DNA from: Schoenoplectus triqueter
Lineage: Eukaryota > Streptophyta > Magnoliopsida > Poales > Cyperaceae
Reading direction: 5' to 3'
NCBI GenBank assembly: GCA_964058805.1
Contig: CAXKVV010001079.1
Location: forward strand, 1 to 32,755
DNA: 32,755 bases
Shown: positions 1-10,897 of the stretch, piece after piece
Numbering within the stretch: position 1 is the stretch's first letter
How the letters are laid out: every line of letters starts with the position of its first letter
Translations under genes and position numbers: made by a program
The notes under the pieces: generated by a model
Database searches by the model: none
The model's input: the letters and a program-made list of their open reading frames with translations, nothing else
Told to the model about the DNA's origin: nothing

Positions 1-650
1 ACAATCATCTTATAACTTTATTTCTCACAAAGCAGCTTTTACTCTTGAGGCAGTAATTTATTATTATATTTCCGTGAAGAATTCTTATGTTCTGTAAGCC
101 TGTAAGAAATAGAGATAGAGAACCAGGGCCAGTGAGTTTTGAGTTTGACAGATCAAATCAAAAGTACTTCTCTTCTATAAATTCGGAAAATGAAATTATC
201 CTACGCAGAAAATCCAAACCATAATCTTATATATACAATTTAAAAGGTAGTCGCATTTTAAAGCTTACAGAAATTGAATGCTTCTTCAATGTCCATTTTT
301 CAAAATAAATGATCCTTCAATGTCATATGGTCTTGATTTGGTCTCTGAATCCAACCATTATTTTCGCCCTTAAAATCAATTGCTATGCCATTTACTCGTG
401 GTGGACTTTTTTTTATTAGAAAGTGACAAATATTTTGTTGCTAGCTGCAACGTTCAGGACCAGCAATAAAGCAAAAAAGAAAAAAAAATGGAAGGAGCAA
501 ATTTTGAAGCCAAATTAATCGCTGTTGTATTTCATAAACTTTAACAAAATAAAAATTTGAAAAAAAAAATGGTTATTCTTTTAGTAAGAAATCATCACCT
601 CCACAATATATATGACACGACATCCTTATATATTTCCATTTTTCATTCAA
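1..650. other. AT-rich intergenic DNA and probable 3' flank of the CASP-like gene
   Basis: No coding region is recognisable. The part nearest the stop codon at 779 is presumably the 3' UTR of the minus-strand CASP-like gene. It contains AT-rich words suitable for polyadenylation, for example minus-strand AATGAAAAATGG at roughly 640-655, but no end point can be fixed. The rest has homopolymer A/T runs and no structure I can name. Confidence 0.4.
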
Positions 651-778
651 TGGAATATTACTGAAGCACCAAATCAACCAGAAATTTCAAATCTTCATTC
701 AACTATGAAGTAATCTATCTACTCTACAAATTTTCAGGGAAAGAAAAAAAAAATCTAGTAACTAATAAATTGAGGTCT

Positions 779-1738
779 TTACAAGAGGCGTAAAGAAGCA
801 AGGGACCAAAGATTGAAGAGAGAAGAAGATGCTGTAAGAAACCAAGACAAAAATGCCATGGCGGCCGATAGCTGGTATCTGCCGCAAACCCCGGGGGAGC
901 AGTACCCATTCCCTCGGAGAAGAAGAGATACCACACTCGCCGTGGAGCAAGCTGCAGCCAGTGATAGCAAGGACAGGACCTGCCCATTTTTAATATTATT
1001 GTCAATTTATATGACAATATTTTCTCATATCAGTTACAATTTCTACCGATTTCTGGCGCAACTTATATTTCTTTCAAGTTGCATTGTTTTGGTCAATCAA
1101 AGTTTCAAGTTAATTTTTGCATTTGATCAACATTGGAAAGGCTCAAGCCAACAGACAGAACAATCTAAATATAACCCAAAAGTGGGACAACTTCAATCAA
1201 TTCCAACAACAACGGAAAAACCCAACAAATCAGAAAAGCAAGTTCTCTCTTCTTCTTTTTTTTGATGAAAAGTAAGGTTTTTTCTATTGTAATAATGAAA
1301 CATGGTCCAAAATCATAATTAAATACAATAATTGGGCAAAAGAGTTTACTGAATTTATAGAAATTCGTACCCAATCTCCAGCAGCAATTATAACTATTGC
1401 GCCGGGAAGGCGAAGAGGGCATCCAAGAAACAGAGAATAAACATCTACAACTGCTAAAAAGCAGCTCCAAGGAATCAGCAAACCCATGCTTGTCACCAGA
1501 AAACTGCTCACAAAATCAAAACTATTATAGTATTATTATCCCAAAAATATTAACGCAAAAGAAATTCTATTACTCCGGAATTCTCAAAAGATGAGAAGCA
1601 TTACCAAAAGGAGGTATAGCTGTAGAATTCGACTCCGACAGACATAAAGAGGAGAGCCGCAATAGAAAACACGGCTTGGCCAAGCCTGAGGGATAGACTT
1701 GGCAGCGATCCGACCGCACCGGGTGCAATCTCATCCAT
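779..1738 (-). CDS. CASPL5C: CASP-like protein, subgroup 5C (four-helix plasma-membrane protein), three exons
   Basis: The coding exons are 1738-1605, 1503-1371 and 979-779. Introns of 101 and 391 bp both begin GT and end AG (donors TTTTG/GTAATG and GATTGG/GTACGA; acceptors GAGCAG/T and GGGCAG/GTC). The joined frame is open for 155 residues plus TAA, the usual size of CASPL5C proteins. The start is the ATG giving MDEIAPGAVGSLPSLSLRLG, matching the family pattern of a short acidic N-terminus before SLRLGQ. Helix 1 is about residues 17-35 and holds the family Arg (R18). Helix 2 is about 41-66. Helix 3 is about 77-106 and holds the family Asp (D88, in AAGDWV). Helix 4 is about 126-150, ending in SLFNLWSLAS. 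The extracellular loop before helix 4 holds C116 and C121 and GRYQLSAAMAFLSWF, a strong 5C signature. CASP-like proteins resemble the Casparian-strip scaffolds, but the function of subgroup 5C is poorly known. A TTATAAAGG on the minus strand near 2034-2042 could be its TATA box. No break is seen. Confidence 0.93.
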
Positions 1739-2045
1739 TTGATCAAGGGATGATATTTCACAATCTCTCCTTCTCTTCTCTCACAATTGGATGGTATGGA
1801 ACTCATCTCCCCTCTGCTTTTTCTCTAGCCTCCTCCTCTTTCATTGTAAAGCAAGATTTTTCTTTTTTCTTGTTTATGATTGGATTGTGTTTTTTTTTTT
1901 CTTTTTTAAGGAAACCGGTAGGAGGAGGTGGAGTCGAAGGGGAAAAATAATGGATGCCGCCGCTTACGTTTCAAACTTTCAATGTGTGGTAATTGAAGTG
2001 ACAATTCGATTTAGTTTCTCTGTTTGCTTTTCCTTTATAAGCTTG
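1739..2045 (-). promoter_or_regulatory. Probable 5' UTR and core promoter of the CASP-like gene
   Basis: Upstream of the ATG at 1738 the minus strand reads GA-rich and then, around 1910-1950, C-rich with CTCCACCTCCTCC-type sequence, typical of plant leaders. A TATA-like TTATAAAGG lies at about 2034-2042, which would put transcription start near 2005 and give a leader of about 270 nt. This is inference from composition and spacing only. Confidence 0.35.
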
Positions 2046-2099
2046 TATCCATTTTTATTCTTATCAAGGTAGGCGTGGCGCCCGACACCTGCTCAGTTT

Positions 2100-2854
2100 A
2101 CTAACAAAAATAAATGTCATACGATAAAAAAAAAAAATTTTAACCCGAATATTTTATTTATTTGAACCGAACATCATCTATCGATCATTTCTGGTTCCAC
2201 CACTGCTTAATAAGAGAATTAAATTTTTAAAATTTTCAAATATATCACATCACTAATTTTATCACCATTGATTCTATTTAAATTTTCTATCTTCTTAAAT
2301 CTGATAATTCATATAAAATAGTTACTCTCTCCTTATTTAAAATAATATATGTAATGTACTTAAGGTAAAACTTAATTCTTAAAATAATTCAGCTTTTTTA
2401 TATAATAATTTATCTTACTCCTTATTAAACACGTAAGTATTTTGATTCTATAATAGTTCAGATTTTTTATTTAATTTTTAAAACTAATATCAGTCATCAA
2501 ATTGATTTATACGTCAAATAATGTTACTATTTCTATGGTCATTTGTATTGAAATTATAATTTTCTCTCAATTTTGATTGTTACATAAAATGCTACATAAT
2601 TTAGGACTATAATTGCTTTACTTTATTTTTTTTCTTAGATTGCCATCAATTATGAATTATAATTTTTCTTAAATTATGATTGTTAACTTTCCTCTCAATT
2701 CTGTATTTATTTTATATTAATTATGTATTTATGATTTTGTTTACATTAATTATTAAATTATCTTCATATTTATTTATTTTCTTTTCACATGAAAATATAT
2801 CTTTTTGTATATTTTAAAGACATCATTGTAGCAACGCATGGATAAAATACTAGT
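2100..2854 (+). mobile_element. AT-rich segment ending in a Helitron-like 3' terminus
   Basis: This gene-free stretch is very AT-rich and ends with GCAACGCATGGATAAAATACTAGT. Plant Helitrons typically end with a short GC-containing hairpin built around GCAACGCA, then a few A/T bases and CTAGT, with insertion between A and T. The motif here is diverged and the hairpin imperfect. The 5' end (expected to begin TC) cannot be located, so the left coordinate is nominal. No Rep/helicase coding remains, so this would be a non-autonomous copy. Confidence 0.45.
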
Positions 2855-3230
2855 AGATTATTATGTATTTAATTATATTATTTATTATAATAATAACTAA
2901 TATTATAACTATTATTATTACTGAGCGTTTAAAAATATTGTGTCTAAATTTTTTAATATATTTTTTATTAAATATATTTAAATTTTTATATTATTAATTA
3001 TTTATTTGAGAACTAAACAAAACTCTCGTTACAATTTTAGTTTATACAAAATTTATAACTGGATAGTATCTCCTTGTTTTTTTATTGTTATGTGGATATA
3101 TACTCGCTTTTTCAATACGACATGCAATTTGGTGCCTATCAACACTTCGCTGTTGTGATTTTAGCACTCGTGAAATGTCTCTCGCCTCTAACCCTTTACA
3201 AACTATTTTAGAAAATTTTAATGTAGACGG
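2855..3230. other. AT-rich intergenic DNA, nothing recognised
   Basis: The stretch is dominated by TAT/ATT runs on both strands with no coding bias or terminal repeats. The open frame that begins near 3085 runs directly into the repeat described next and has no protein-family features. Confidence 0.5.
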
Positions 3231-3249
3231 ATTGAATTATTGTAATGTT

Positions 3250-3660
3250 TTGGATCTGTCCCGACCTGATCCGATCCGTCCAATCCAATCAAACTCACTC
3301 CCGACTCGCCCCGATCCGTCCCGGGAACCCGTACAAACTCAGGAAAACTCAAAAAAATTCAAAAAATGTGAAAAAAAATTATTTTTTTTGGTAAAAAAAT
3401 GTAAATAGTTTTATATTTTTAATATTCTTAATGATTATTTTTGAGAATTTATTTGAATTTTATTGGGTTATTTTTGAATTTTGAAAAAAAAATCCTTGAA
3501 CCCAACCCGATCTGCCCCACCTTTGGACCCGACCCCACCCGCCACGGGTCTAGAACGGATCGCGGCCAAACCATCCAAAATGAATCCGTTCTAACCCGTC
3601 TCACCAAAACTCACCGACCCGTACAAATCCGTACCATCCCGACTCAACCCGCCACGTTTT
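3250..3660. repeat. Repeat rich in GACCCG/ATCCG words (probable decayed MITE)
   Basis: The two ends are dense in ATCCG, GACCCG, CCCGAC and ACCCG words around an AT-rich centre. This is the same layout as the hAT-type MITEs at 7708-8086 and 28788-29196. No convincing terminal inverted repeat or target duplication could be matched here, so I treat it as a decayed relative. The Arg/Pro/Asp-rich open frames that cross it are products of the word repeat and not genes. Confidence 0.5.
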
Positions 3661-3669
3661 TAATACACT

Positions 3670-4400
3670 AGCGATGGGTTATCAGTTAGATGGATCTTAT
3701 ATGATTACTCGGGTGGTGTGATGCGCAGCTGTCTCCTTCTCACCCTGTCTGCTTCGATTCTGCTGTGGTGAGTCGCTGATTAACGGAACGCACCCGCCGG
3801 TAATATATATAAGGCGAATGAATACACTATAAAATACACGTCAAACTTGAGATTAGGCTAATCAACTCTGGGACTATGAAACTAAGTTGGAGGGTAGCTT
3901 CCATTTTGAACCAGGGAAGAGACTATTTTATTTTTTTTTTCTCTTTTTTTAACTTTTTTGTATGGTTATGTTTGTATTTCATTTTATTTTTTCTTCTTTT
4001 TACTTTTCTTCTGTTCTACATGTAACAACTTTTCAATTTGATTTAATGAAATTATATAGTACGCTATTCGTTTACTACTTCAAAAAAAATTAATTTATTT
4101 TTTATAATATCAAGCTGGAATTTCTTGTGATTTTTTTTCTTTTTTGCATTATTGTCCTTTGATCTTATAAAAAAAAACATAAATGCGTATGTAGAAAATA
4201 GCATGAAATCAGCCGGTCACTCATATAGTTTCAGATTTAAATTTTAATTATTTATAGAAAAAAAAATAGTTTCGGTAATGGGGCATCAAAAGCGTGGTCC
4301 TTCAATCCTTCAACTTTGTATAATTAAATTTTGCATGATTTTCCGCGCAAAGTTTTCAATTTTGAATTTTATTTTAAATTAATCTTCAATCCTCATCAAT
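3670..4400. other. Intergenic DNA with one GC-richer patch
   Basis: Positions 3715-3830 are GC-richer than the surroundings. They contain a possible tiny exon (ATG at 3721, 16 codons, ending at a GTGAGT donor-like site near 3772). A TATATATAAGG word at about 3804-3814 serves as a TATA box on either strand. The rest to 4400 is AT-rich with long T runs. There is not enough here to call a gene. Confidence 0.35.
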
Positions 4401-5820
4401 ATTGGTAGTGTATTGACAAACGTGTGCATTGTGTTTATCAAGTGTGTGCACGTGACGTGTTCGACACGGAACGTGTTGTGTCAACTCGTGTTCACATGTT
4501 TGAATATGTGTGTTTTAACGTGTCAAAAACTTAAAAACCCGAACACGCACGTCTAAGACACGTAACATGTCTAGCACGCCGTGTTAGACGTGTTCGTGTT
4601 TATATATGTTTGGCACATGTCAACACTTATAGTACGTATAAATTCAATAAAATTCAAATAAGATAAATATATAAGAAAAATCATGAAAAATTATAAAATG
4701 ATAAAAATTTGGTAATCTTGATTTAAATTTTAAAAAAATAATTAAAGAACCAATTTTTAATTTTTCCCTCATTTTTTTCGGGCTTGGGACCGATTACGTT
4801 TTGAAAACATTGGCAAAGTTAAAAACTTAAACATTTATTAGTACAATATTTAAAAATATTTTAAGAAATAAAATAATATGAACAATATAAAATGTATACC
4901 GTTTTGTTATTATTTTTTCATATTTGGGCATTTAATCTTCATCTTCATTATCATCTTGAGACACATTATCAGAATCGTAACGTAAAGATCTAGAATTTGA
5001 CGTGACATATTTAGAACTATCAATACATATTTAGATCTAGCATCAAACCAATCTTTCAAGCACACAAATATTTCAAAGGTCTTATTGCCTAGACGATTTC
5101 GATCATCGGTTAAAACCCTATTAGAGACACTAAAAGCAGATTCGGAAGGTACCGTTGAAACGGGTACTGCATATATATTTACTAACTTAATGCAGTGGCA
5201 AAAAGTTATAAATATCATCAAATTGAATTAGTTTTGATACCAAATTAATATTGGCATATTGCATTTAAAATATGATTTTAAATTTAAATGTCATATTTAA
5301 TATTTAATTTAGGTAGGGGTCAATCAGGTCAAAAAAAAAATTTGAGTGATATCAAATCCTTTAGATACGTTTTCACGTATTCTGACATGCTCTCTTTTAT
5401 TAAAAATCCTTGAATTTGTATAAGATATTACAAGGATTGTCACTCAAGCTTCCTTTTTTTCTTCAATTGTGTTGTGCGGTGTCCTGTCAGCTGAACCATC
5501 CATGTGTCTAGGGTCCACTCATGACAGTTTTGATTATATCGATAAAAATTGAGGATGTTAATAGATGTGTCAAACGTGTTGAACATGCTACATGTGTACA
5601 CGTGTTAGATGTGTGTGTTCACGTGTTAGATGTGTGTATTCGTATTAGACGTGTGTGTTTAGCCGTATCGAAATTATTTATATATTGATCATGCACGTTT
5701 AACAGTACGACATGTGTGACACATGAACACGTCACATACAGACGCGTTTAGATACAGATACGTATTCGTCTCCGTGTTTACACACACGTATACACATGTC
5801 TGACACGTTTATCATTACCT
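4400..5820 (-). mobile_element. Decayed hAT-superfamily DNA transposon
   Basis: Two blocks (about 4418-4620 and 5560-5815) are dense in ACGTGT, GTGTCA and ACACGT words in both orientations, which is typical hAT subterminal repeat structure. Between them lies a relic of the transposase C-terminal dimerisation domain on the minus strand. Possible ends share TA(A/G)TG followed a few bases later by AAACGTGT, at about 4406 on the plus strand and about 5818 on the minus strand. I could not match an 8-bp target duplication, so the boundaries are approximate. Most of the transposase is gone; the element cannot be autonomous. Confidence 0.6.
4910..5221 (-). pseudogene. hAT transposase C-terminal dimerisation domain remnant
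   Basis: An open stretch of 103 codons contains PVSTVPSESAFSVSNRVL, then RNRLGNKTFE and CLKDWFDA. This is the conserved tail of plant hAT transposases (the pattern is PVS.V.SE.AFS...RV......R..L...T.E.L.CLKDW). That domain mediates dimerisation of the transposase. The upstream BED zinc finger and RNase H-like catalytic core are not found in the flanking AT-rich DNA. Residues after the conserved tail are low-complexity Met/Lys/Ile. It is therefore a truncated fossil inside the hAT element and not a host gene. Confidence 0.8.
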
Positions 5821-5849
5821 TACATATTGTCTTAGGTTTCATGTAGACT

Positions 5850-7110
5850 TTGACCATTTGGGTTGGCCTCGTGACTAGACGCATCCGGGTTAGTTCATTT
5901 TCGCACCCGTTGCCTCTTTTTCTTTCGAGGTTTTGAGTTATTTTGTTCAATTATCTATCATCATAATGACTGAAAATAACATTTTATGAAAGACAAAATT
6001 AAATTTGGGGAAAATAAGGCTGAAAATATTTTTTTGGTAAATTCTAATGAATGAAATAAGATTTGTCGAAATTGAAATAACTTATTGATAACTCTAACTG
6101 AATATAAGATTTGTCAAAATCGGCAAAATAAAAATCATAAATTTACTTTATCATTTTAAATAAATCATCCACCACATTTGTTGCAATTAAAATTGTTTCT
6201 CCCCTAATTGAGATTACTATAAAGCTGCTAATGTATCAAATTTCTCTGTACATGAGTATGAATTTAATCATGAGAATCAAACAATTAACGACTTTCTTTA
6301 TGATTATTTGGACAATGGACTTCTCCAAAGTGTTTGCATGAGATTTCTGTTGAGATAAATGGCTATCACATCAGGTGATTTTTTTTTTGAGGCTTCACGC
6401 AGAGTTTTACATCATCCAATATATTCAACTTTATTGCATGTGCATAGAGAGTTTTACATCATCCAAAATATTCTTAAACAAGTGGTCAACCGTCTTATTC
6501 CAAAGTTCTCCACACTCGAATCTTACTTCTTTTAATTCAATATTATAGAAAATAATTTTCTTTTATATAATAATAAGTATGCAAGTAGGCGCATTATCTC
6601 AAACCAATGGACCAAGTGATGTTTGGGCAAAAAGCAGTGCTCATTTTAATTGTGACCTCAGCTTTTTGTGGGACCCAAAATTGACCGGATTAATTCCTCC
6701 GGTCCTCCCTTGAGCAAAGTTATTATTGAACTGTTTCATTGACGGTTCAAATATTTGTTTCATACTTTAATTAATGCAACCTAAAATGATGATCAAATAA
6801 ATATCAACCTATGTAGAACACAGCGGAGGTACATGAAACTAGGGGTGGGCATTTGCCAACCTTGCTAAAAGAACTTTCAATAATAATCTTTAATTTATTA
6901 TCCTAACTTCTCCCCTAATAGAACAGAATATTTCTGTGTAAAATGATATTATGAGTTAGTGCTTAACAATTTAAAATCAATTAAGCAAATTCCTTTATAA
7001 CATAAATTTTATAATTTCTTTTTTTGTAAGATATTATAGGTTTATGTGCTAAATAAAATGAGTCAAGAATAAATTGAGATCAACAACATTTATAGTGATA
7101 ATTAAAAACA
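5850..7110. other. AT-rich intergenic DNA
   Basis: No gene was recognised. At 6840-6860 the sequence TAGGGGTGGGCATTTGCC looks like the terminus of a hAT-type MITE, but no matching opposite end was found, so it may be a truncated copy. Positions about 6590-6730 are somewhat less AT-rich, without an interpretable frame. Confidence 0.4.
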
Positions 7111-7125
7111 AATCATGAAATCTGA

Positions 7126-7370
7126 ACAGTTTTGACAGTCGGTGATATTTTAGCATATCTCCCTCATTATAATTCGGATATGGATGGAACAAACTTTCAT
7201 AAAAAATATAAGAATGAGATCTGCAACTTATGTAATTTGAGGATCTTCAAATTCGGAATGGGTCACAGCCAAAAAAAAAATTCTTAAATGCGATATATTT
7301 GATGATCACACAGTTTTGACGATGATTGATATTTTGGTCATATATTTCTGATATCAACGCGGATTTTGAT
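7126..7370 (+). repeat. Two imperfect direct copies of a dispersed repeat
   Basis: CAGTTTTGACAGTCGGTGAT with ATTTTAGCATAT (from about 7127) recurs as CAGTTTTGACGATGATTGAT with ATTTTGGTCATAT (from about 7312). In both copies an ATTCGGAT or ATTCAGAAT-like tail follows at a similar distance. The spacing of about 185 bp suggests a diverged tandem duplication. Sequences of this style are frequent in the untranslated parts of plant retrotransposons, but I cannot assign a family. Confidence 0.4.
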
Positions 7371-7707
7371 AATTCAGAATGCAATAAAACGAGAAGAGCA
7401 ATAAATGTAAATGTTATGTTCTCAAAATGTTCAAATTGGATCATATTATCTTTTAGTATCGAAATTGGTCATTTATGTTCTCAAGTGTTCAAATCTGGCT
7501 TGGTCGGTCTCAATAGTGATGACAAATCCTGCACTAGAAATCTCTCTCGCACTTCCCGGAGCCTCGCCTATTTTTATTTTTCTTGGACCAAATAAATGAA
7601 GTTAAATATATATTTTTTCAATTTAAAATAAATATTTCTAAAGTTAAAATTAACACACTTATCACATTTTTTTAGTGGTGGATCCACGATCAATTATGTC
7701 CTTCAAC

Positions 7708-8086
7708 AAGGGGTGTAAATTATTAACCCGATCCGACGGATTAATCCAATCCGATCCGATATGAACTGAAGATAAATGAGTTAGGTATGAGTCTAATTTT
7801 TTATCAGAATCGGGTCGGATTCGGATCAACCCGATCCGATCCAATTAATTATATTTTTCAAAGTAATTTTATGATTTAGTACTAATTAAATTTTAAATAT
7901 ATATTTAATTATATAGAAATTAAGTTTAATTATAAATAAAATAATATTTAATTAAATATAAAAATATTTAATTATTTTATACGGATTGAGTCCGATCGGA
8001 TATGAATCAAGATTTTTTGACCCAAAAGTAATCGGATCGGGCCAAAAATAATAAAATAATTATGACCCGACCCATTGACACCCCTA
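7708..8086. mobile_element. hAT-type MITE (379 bp) with GATCCG/CCCGA words
   Basis: The left end AAGGGGTGTAAAT pairs with the right end ATTGACACCCCTA as a diverged terminal inverted repeat. It is flanked by 8-bp duplications CCTTCAAC (7700-7707) and CTTTCAAC (8087-8094), which match at 7 of 8 positions. An 8-bp duplication and T/CAGGGGTGTCAA-type ends are characteristic of non-autonomous hAT elements. The arms are rich in ATCCGAT and GACCCG words, the centre is AT-rich, and there is no coding capacity. Confidence 0.85.
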
Positions 8087-8459
8087 CTTTCAACGTATTT
8101 TTCAAAAAAAATAATGTTTTATGTATATTTTTTTTCATGATCTATAGAATTGTATAGAGAATATTAGTTTGCTGATAATAAGCAAAACACATGTAGCAAA
8201 ATGCAGTAATCCGTGTTTGACAATTGATGGGTAGTAAGGGTCAATAAGCGTGATAATTGACTATATTCATCATTAAAATTGAAATTAGAAAATAAGATTA
8301 AATTGGGTTGAGACACATTCTCTAGATAGATATCAATTGTAACACTCCTGATCGCGTTCAAAAGTGTTTAACAAAGGATCAGATAGGATTGATATGACAT
8401 TTTTAGGGTAATTTGGATAAATTTGGGGATTTTTAATATTTGTTGCTAAAATGAGGTAA

Positions 8460-9197
8460 TCGATTATATATTATAAAGAGCGTATGTATTAGAAGCATCA
8501 ATTAATATTATCATATAATCTAAAATGATTGAAACATTCATATTCAATTTATGATTGAAATTGATTGATTTTATAAAAGTGACAGTTTAAATTTCAGTCA
8601 AACTCATTCTCACCATTTTATTTGTTATTTTTATCATGCATATATAGAAATATATATATATATATATATATATATTAAATAAATTAAACATCAATTATTA
8701 TTAAGTTTTATTATAAAAAAAAGAAACTATACATTGTACAATTTAATCAGAAAAGATTAATTATTATATTTTGTGCATTATCTTTTATTTAATTATAAAT
8801 TAATTTTATTTCAAAATTTAAGAACCTCAATTGATTTAGATATAAATTATATCTAATTAATATATATTATTTTTATAATAAAAGTAATATTAAATATAAT
8901 TATTTTGTAAAAAATTATATATCAAATAATTAGATATTAATTATTATTAAGTTTTATTATATCAAAGAAAAGTACACATTGTACGACCTTACTCAGAAAA
9001 AAAAATTATTATATTTTGTATATCGTCTTTTATTAATAATAAATTAAATTTATTTAAAAATTCAAGAGTCTTTGTGATTTATTAAATATTAATTATATTT
9101 GGGAAAAATATATTTTTTAATTATAATAAAATTTATTGCTAGATATAAATATTTTTAAAATTATGAGATTCCACACAATAATGAGTTCTATACTAGT
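8460..9197 (+). mobile_element. AT-rich Helitron-like repeat, copy 1
   Basis: This segment is homologous, in the same internal order, to the minus strand of 24640-25345 and partly to 25690-25960. Shared blocks are ATTCAATTTATGATTGA, then GACAGTT with AAATTTCAG, then TATTATTAAGTTTTATTAT, then TTGTACAA with a CTCAGAA-type stretch, then ATTTTGTGCATTATCTTTTA. The last two blocks also occur a second time within this copy near 8930-9040, so the copy holds an internal duplication. It ends GAGTTCTATACTAGT at 9197, a Helitron-type CTAGT terminus. A TA microsatellite at about 8650-8675 lies within it. Confidence 0.55.
8650..8675. repeat. (TA)n microsatellite
   Basis: About 13 TA units are uninterrupted inside the AT-rich Helitron-like repeat, making a likely length-polymorphic site. 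Confidence 0.9.
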
Positions 9198-9199
9198 AT

Positions 9200-10437
9200 A
9201 TAAAAAATAAAAAAGGATAAAAAGAGAACAAATATCATCTCAATTTCATTTCATTTTTTTCCCTAATTTCAATTACAATGTTGAGGCGGGTTTATACAGT
9301 CAATTTTCGCATCTAACCTCCTATTATGCTAATTAACCTCCACTAAACATCCATCAATTGTGCCCCACCAACTACTTAATTATTCTACATATTACTTTGT
9401 TAATTACTCCCCAAATATTCGCAATTACAATCCTAGGTCAAGACATTTTTTAAGTAAAACCGCTATAGGTATTTTTAAATTGACGTCCATAATTCTTTAT
9501 GTTTGATCCTTATTTTTTTTTTCTAAAATAAGTTTTTTTTAAAATAGTTGGTCTTCATACATCATATGTTTTTATGTGTTTTATTATTATTGTTGATAAC
9601 AGTTCTTGTCTTGAACTTTTCACCTTTATTATTCTCGGAGGCAAAAATATATATACTTTTCTGAATTAACAGATACACTTGGAACCAAAATGACACCTAT
9701 CAATTGTGTCAAACTTTTGTATATCCATTGATAATCCATACCAAACAGAGCCCCGTATAATATTAATTGACTATTCGTGAGCCAAATCAAGATGGGTGGG
9801 GCTCGTTATAAACTTGTTCGAACGGAAACTTTTGGTTGTATAAAGTTACAACCTTCATTCCATTAAAAGTATATAATTTTATCAAAAAAAAAATGCAATC
9901 TTTAAAAGATGAAGATCAAGTGTCTTTGGAAAGTATTAATTACTACTGTAAGTGATTTTAAGATGATATAATGACCAATAAGCATGTAAGGTGTTTTAAG
10001 ATGGAGTATTTGTTTATTTTTTTTTAGAAGCAAAGTAAAAGTAAACTTGCAACATTAAATTTTTTCGAGCTTTAACATTTTATATTTTACTGCAATTTAA
10101 CACAGTAAAATGACAATATAGTATTTTTTTAATATAATACGACATCTACTTCATCATTAAAAAAAAACAACAACGTTTTGAACCTTGAATTAATTTAGTA
10201 TTTACGTTGCTTGAATTTATTTCATTTGTCAACACCAAGACAGATATATAAATTGCTTCGAAATTGAAATCTACTCTTTTTTTTGTGACTATGACTTGAT
10301 AAGGTGAATAGAGAACTTTGAGGAACTAGGTAAAATCAAATATCACCCTATCTAAAATCAAACAAGTTAATAATTTCTTTTTTAAGATAAAACTTAATTG
10401 ACACATCATCGAATATCATTGCAAATGATCTAGTAAC
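9200..10437. other. AT-rich intergenic DNA
   Basis: No gene, terminal repeat or family domain was recognised. Several T or A homopolymers are present. A short potential stem, GGTTGTA with TACAACC, occurs at about 9834-9852. Confidence 0.45.
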
Positions 10438-10442
10438 CCAAA

Positions 10443-10892
10443 CGATACGGGTTGTCCGAATCATCAAAAAAGAAGGTAGACAAATTATTACTCTCTCATG
10501 TTCTCTATCAACAATGTGAATAAGTGTGTGATAATCCCCCAAAAAGTCTCCCCTCGGTATCTCGAGGGTAGGCCATATATAGGCTTCATCTCGCGCTATT
10601 TAGCCGTTAGATCGTTTCAGACGATGTTTTCGGGATGACTATTATGGCATTTATTACGACTCATGCGCATTTAAGGCGTATCGTATATGAGAATTTATGG
10701 CGCTTAATGTTACGACAAGGTGTGAAGACCCCTCGAGATTGGACTTCCAACGTTGGGTCTTCGATATTGGCCCCTCGAAATTGGGCTCTCAAAGTTGAGC
10801 CTTTGTGACATTCTGGGCTTATAGAAGCCCCCGAGTTCGAGAAACGAGCCTATTCGAGCTCATCAGATAGTGTCGAATAGTAGATCATATCA
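10443..10892 (-). mobile_element. Solo LTR A of a retrotransposon (450 bp)
   Basis: On the minus strand the element starts TGATATGATC and ends AACCCGTATCG. It is flanked by a perfect 5-bp duplication, CCAAA at 10438-10442 and 10893-10897 (plus-strand reading). It is homologous along its length to the LTR at 12777-13159. Both share TGAT starts, GAATAGGCTC, CGAACTCG, GGCTTCTA with AAGCC, a promoter-like CCTATATA(T/A)G followed by ACCCTCGA, and the terminal (C/T)AACCCGTA. The last two bases are CG in place of the canonical CA, so a point change hit the terminus. No internal retrotransposon sequence adjoins it, so it is a solo LTR left by recombination. Confidence 0.88.
10573..10583 (-). promoter_or_regulatory. 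TATA-like core promoter of solo LTR A
   Basis: The minus strand reads CCTATATATGG at a position equivalent to the CCTATATAAG of the related LTR at 12777-13159. Conservation at the same relative place in both copies supports its being the U3/R promoter of this LTR family. Confidence 0.6.
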
Positions 10893-10897
10893 CCAAA

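Noticed and set aside
813..1265. 150-codon plus-strand open frame
   Set aside because: It lies antisense to exon 3 of the CASP-like gene and across its intron; it has no family pattern and the minus strand explains the conservation.
3085..3671. Two plus-strand frames rich in Arg, Pro and Asp
   Set aside because: They translate the ATCCG/GACCCG word repeat and have no protein-family features.
5732..5950. 72-codon minus-strand frame
   Set aside because: It falls mostly in the subterminal ACGTGT array of the hAT fossil.
7662..7844. 60-codon minus-strand frame
   Set aside because: It lies across the left arm of the hAT-type MITE; its Ile/Arg/Asp pattern comes from the repeated ATCCGAT word.
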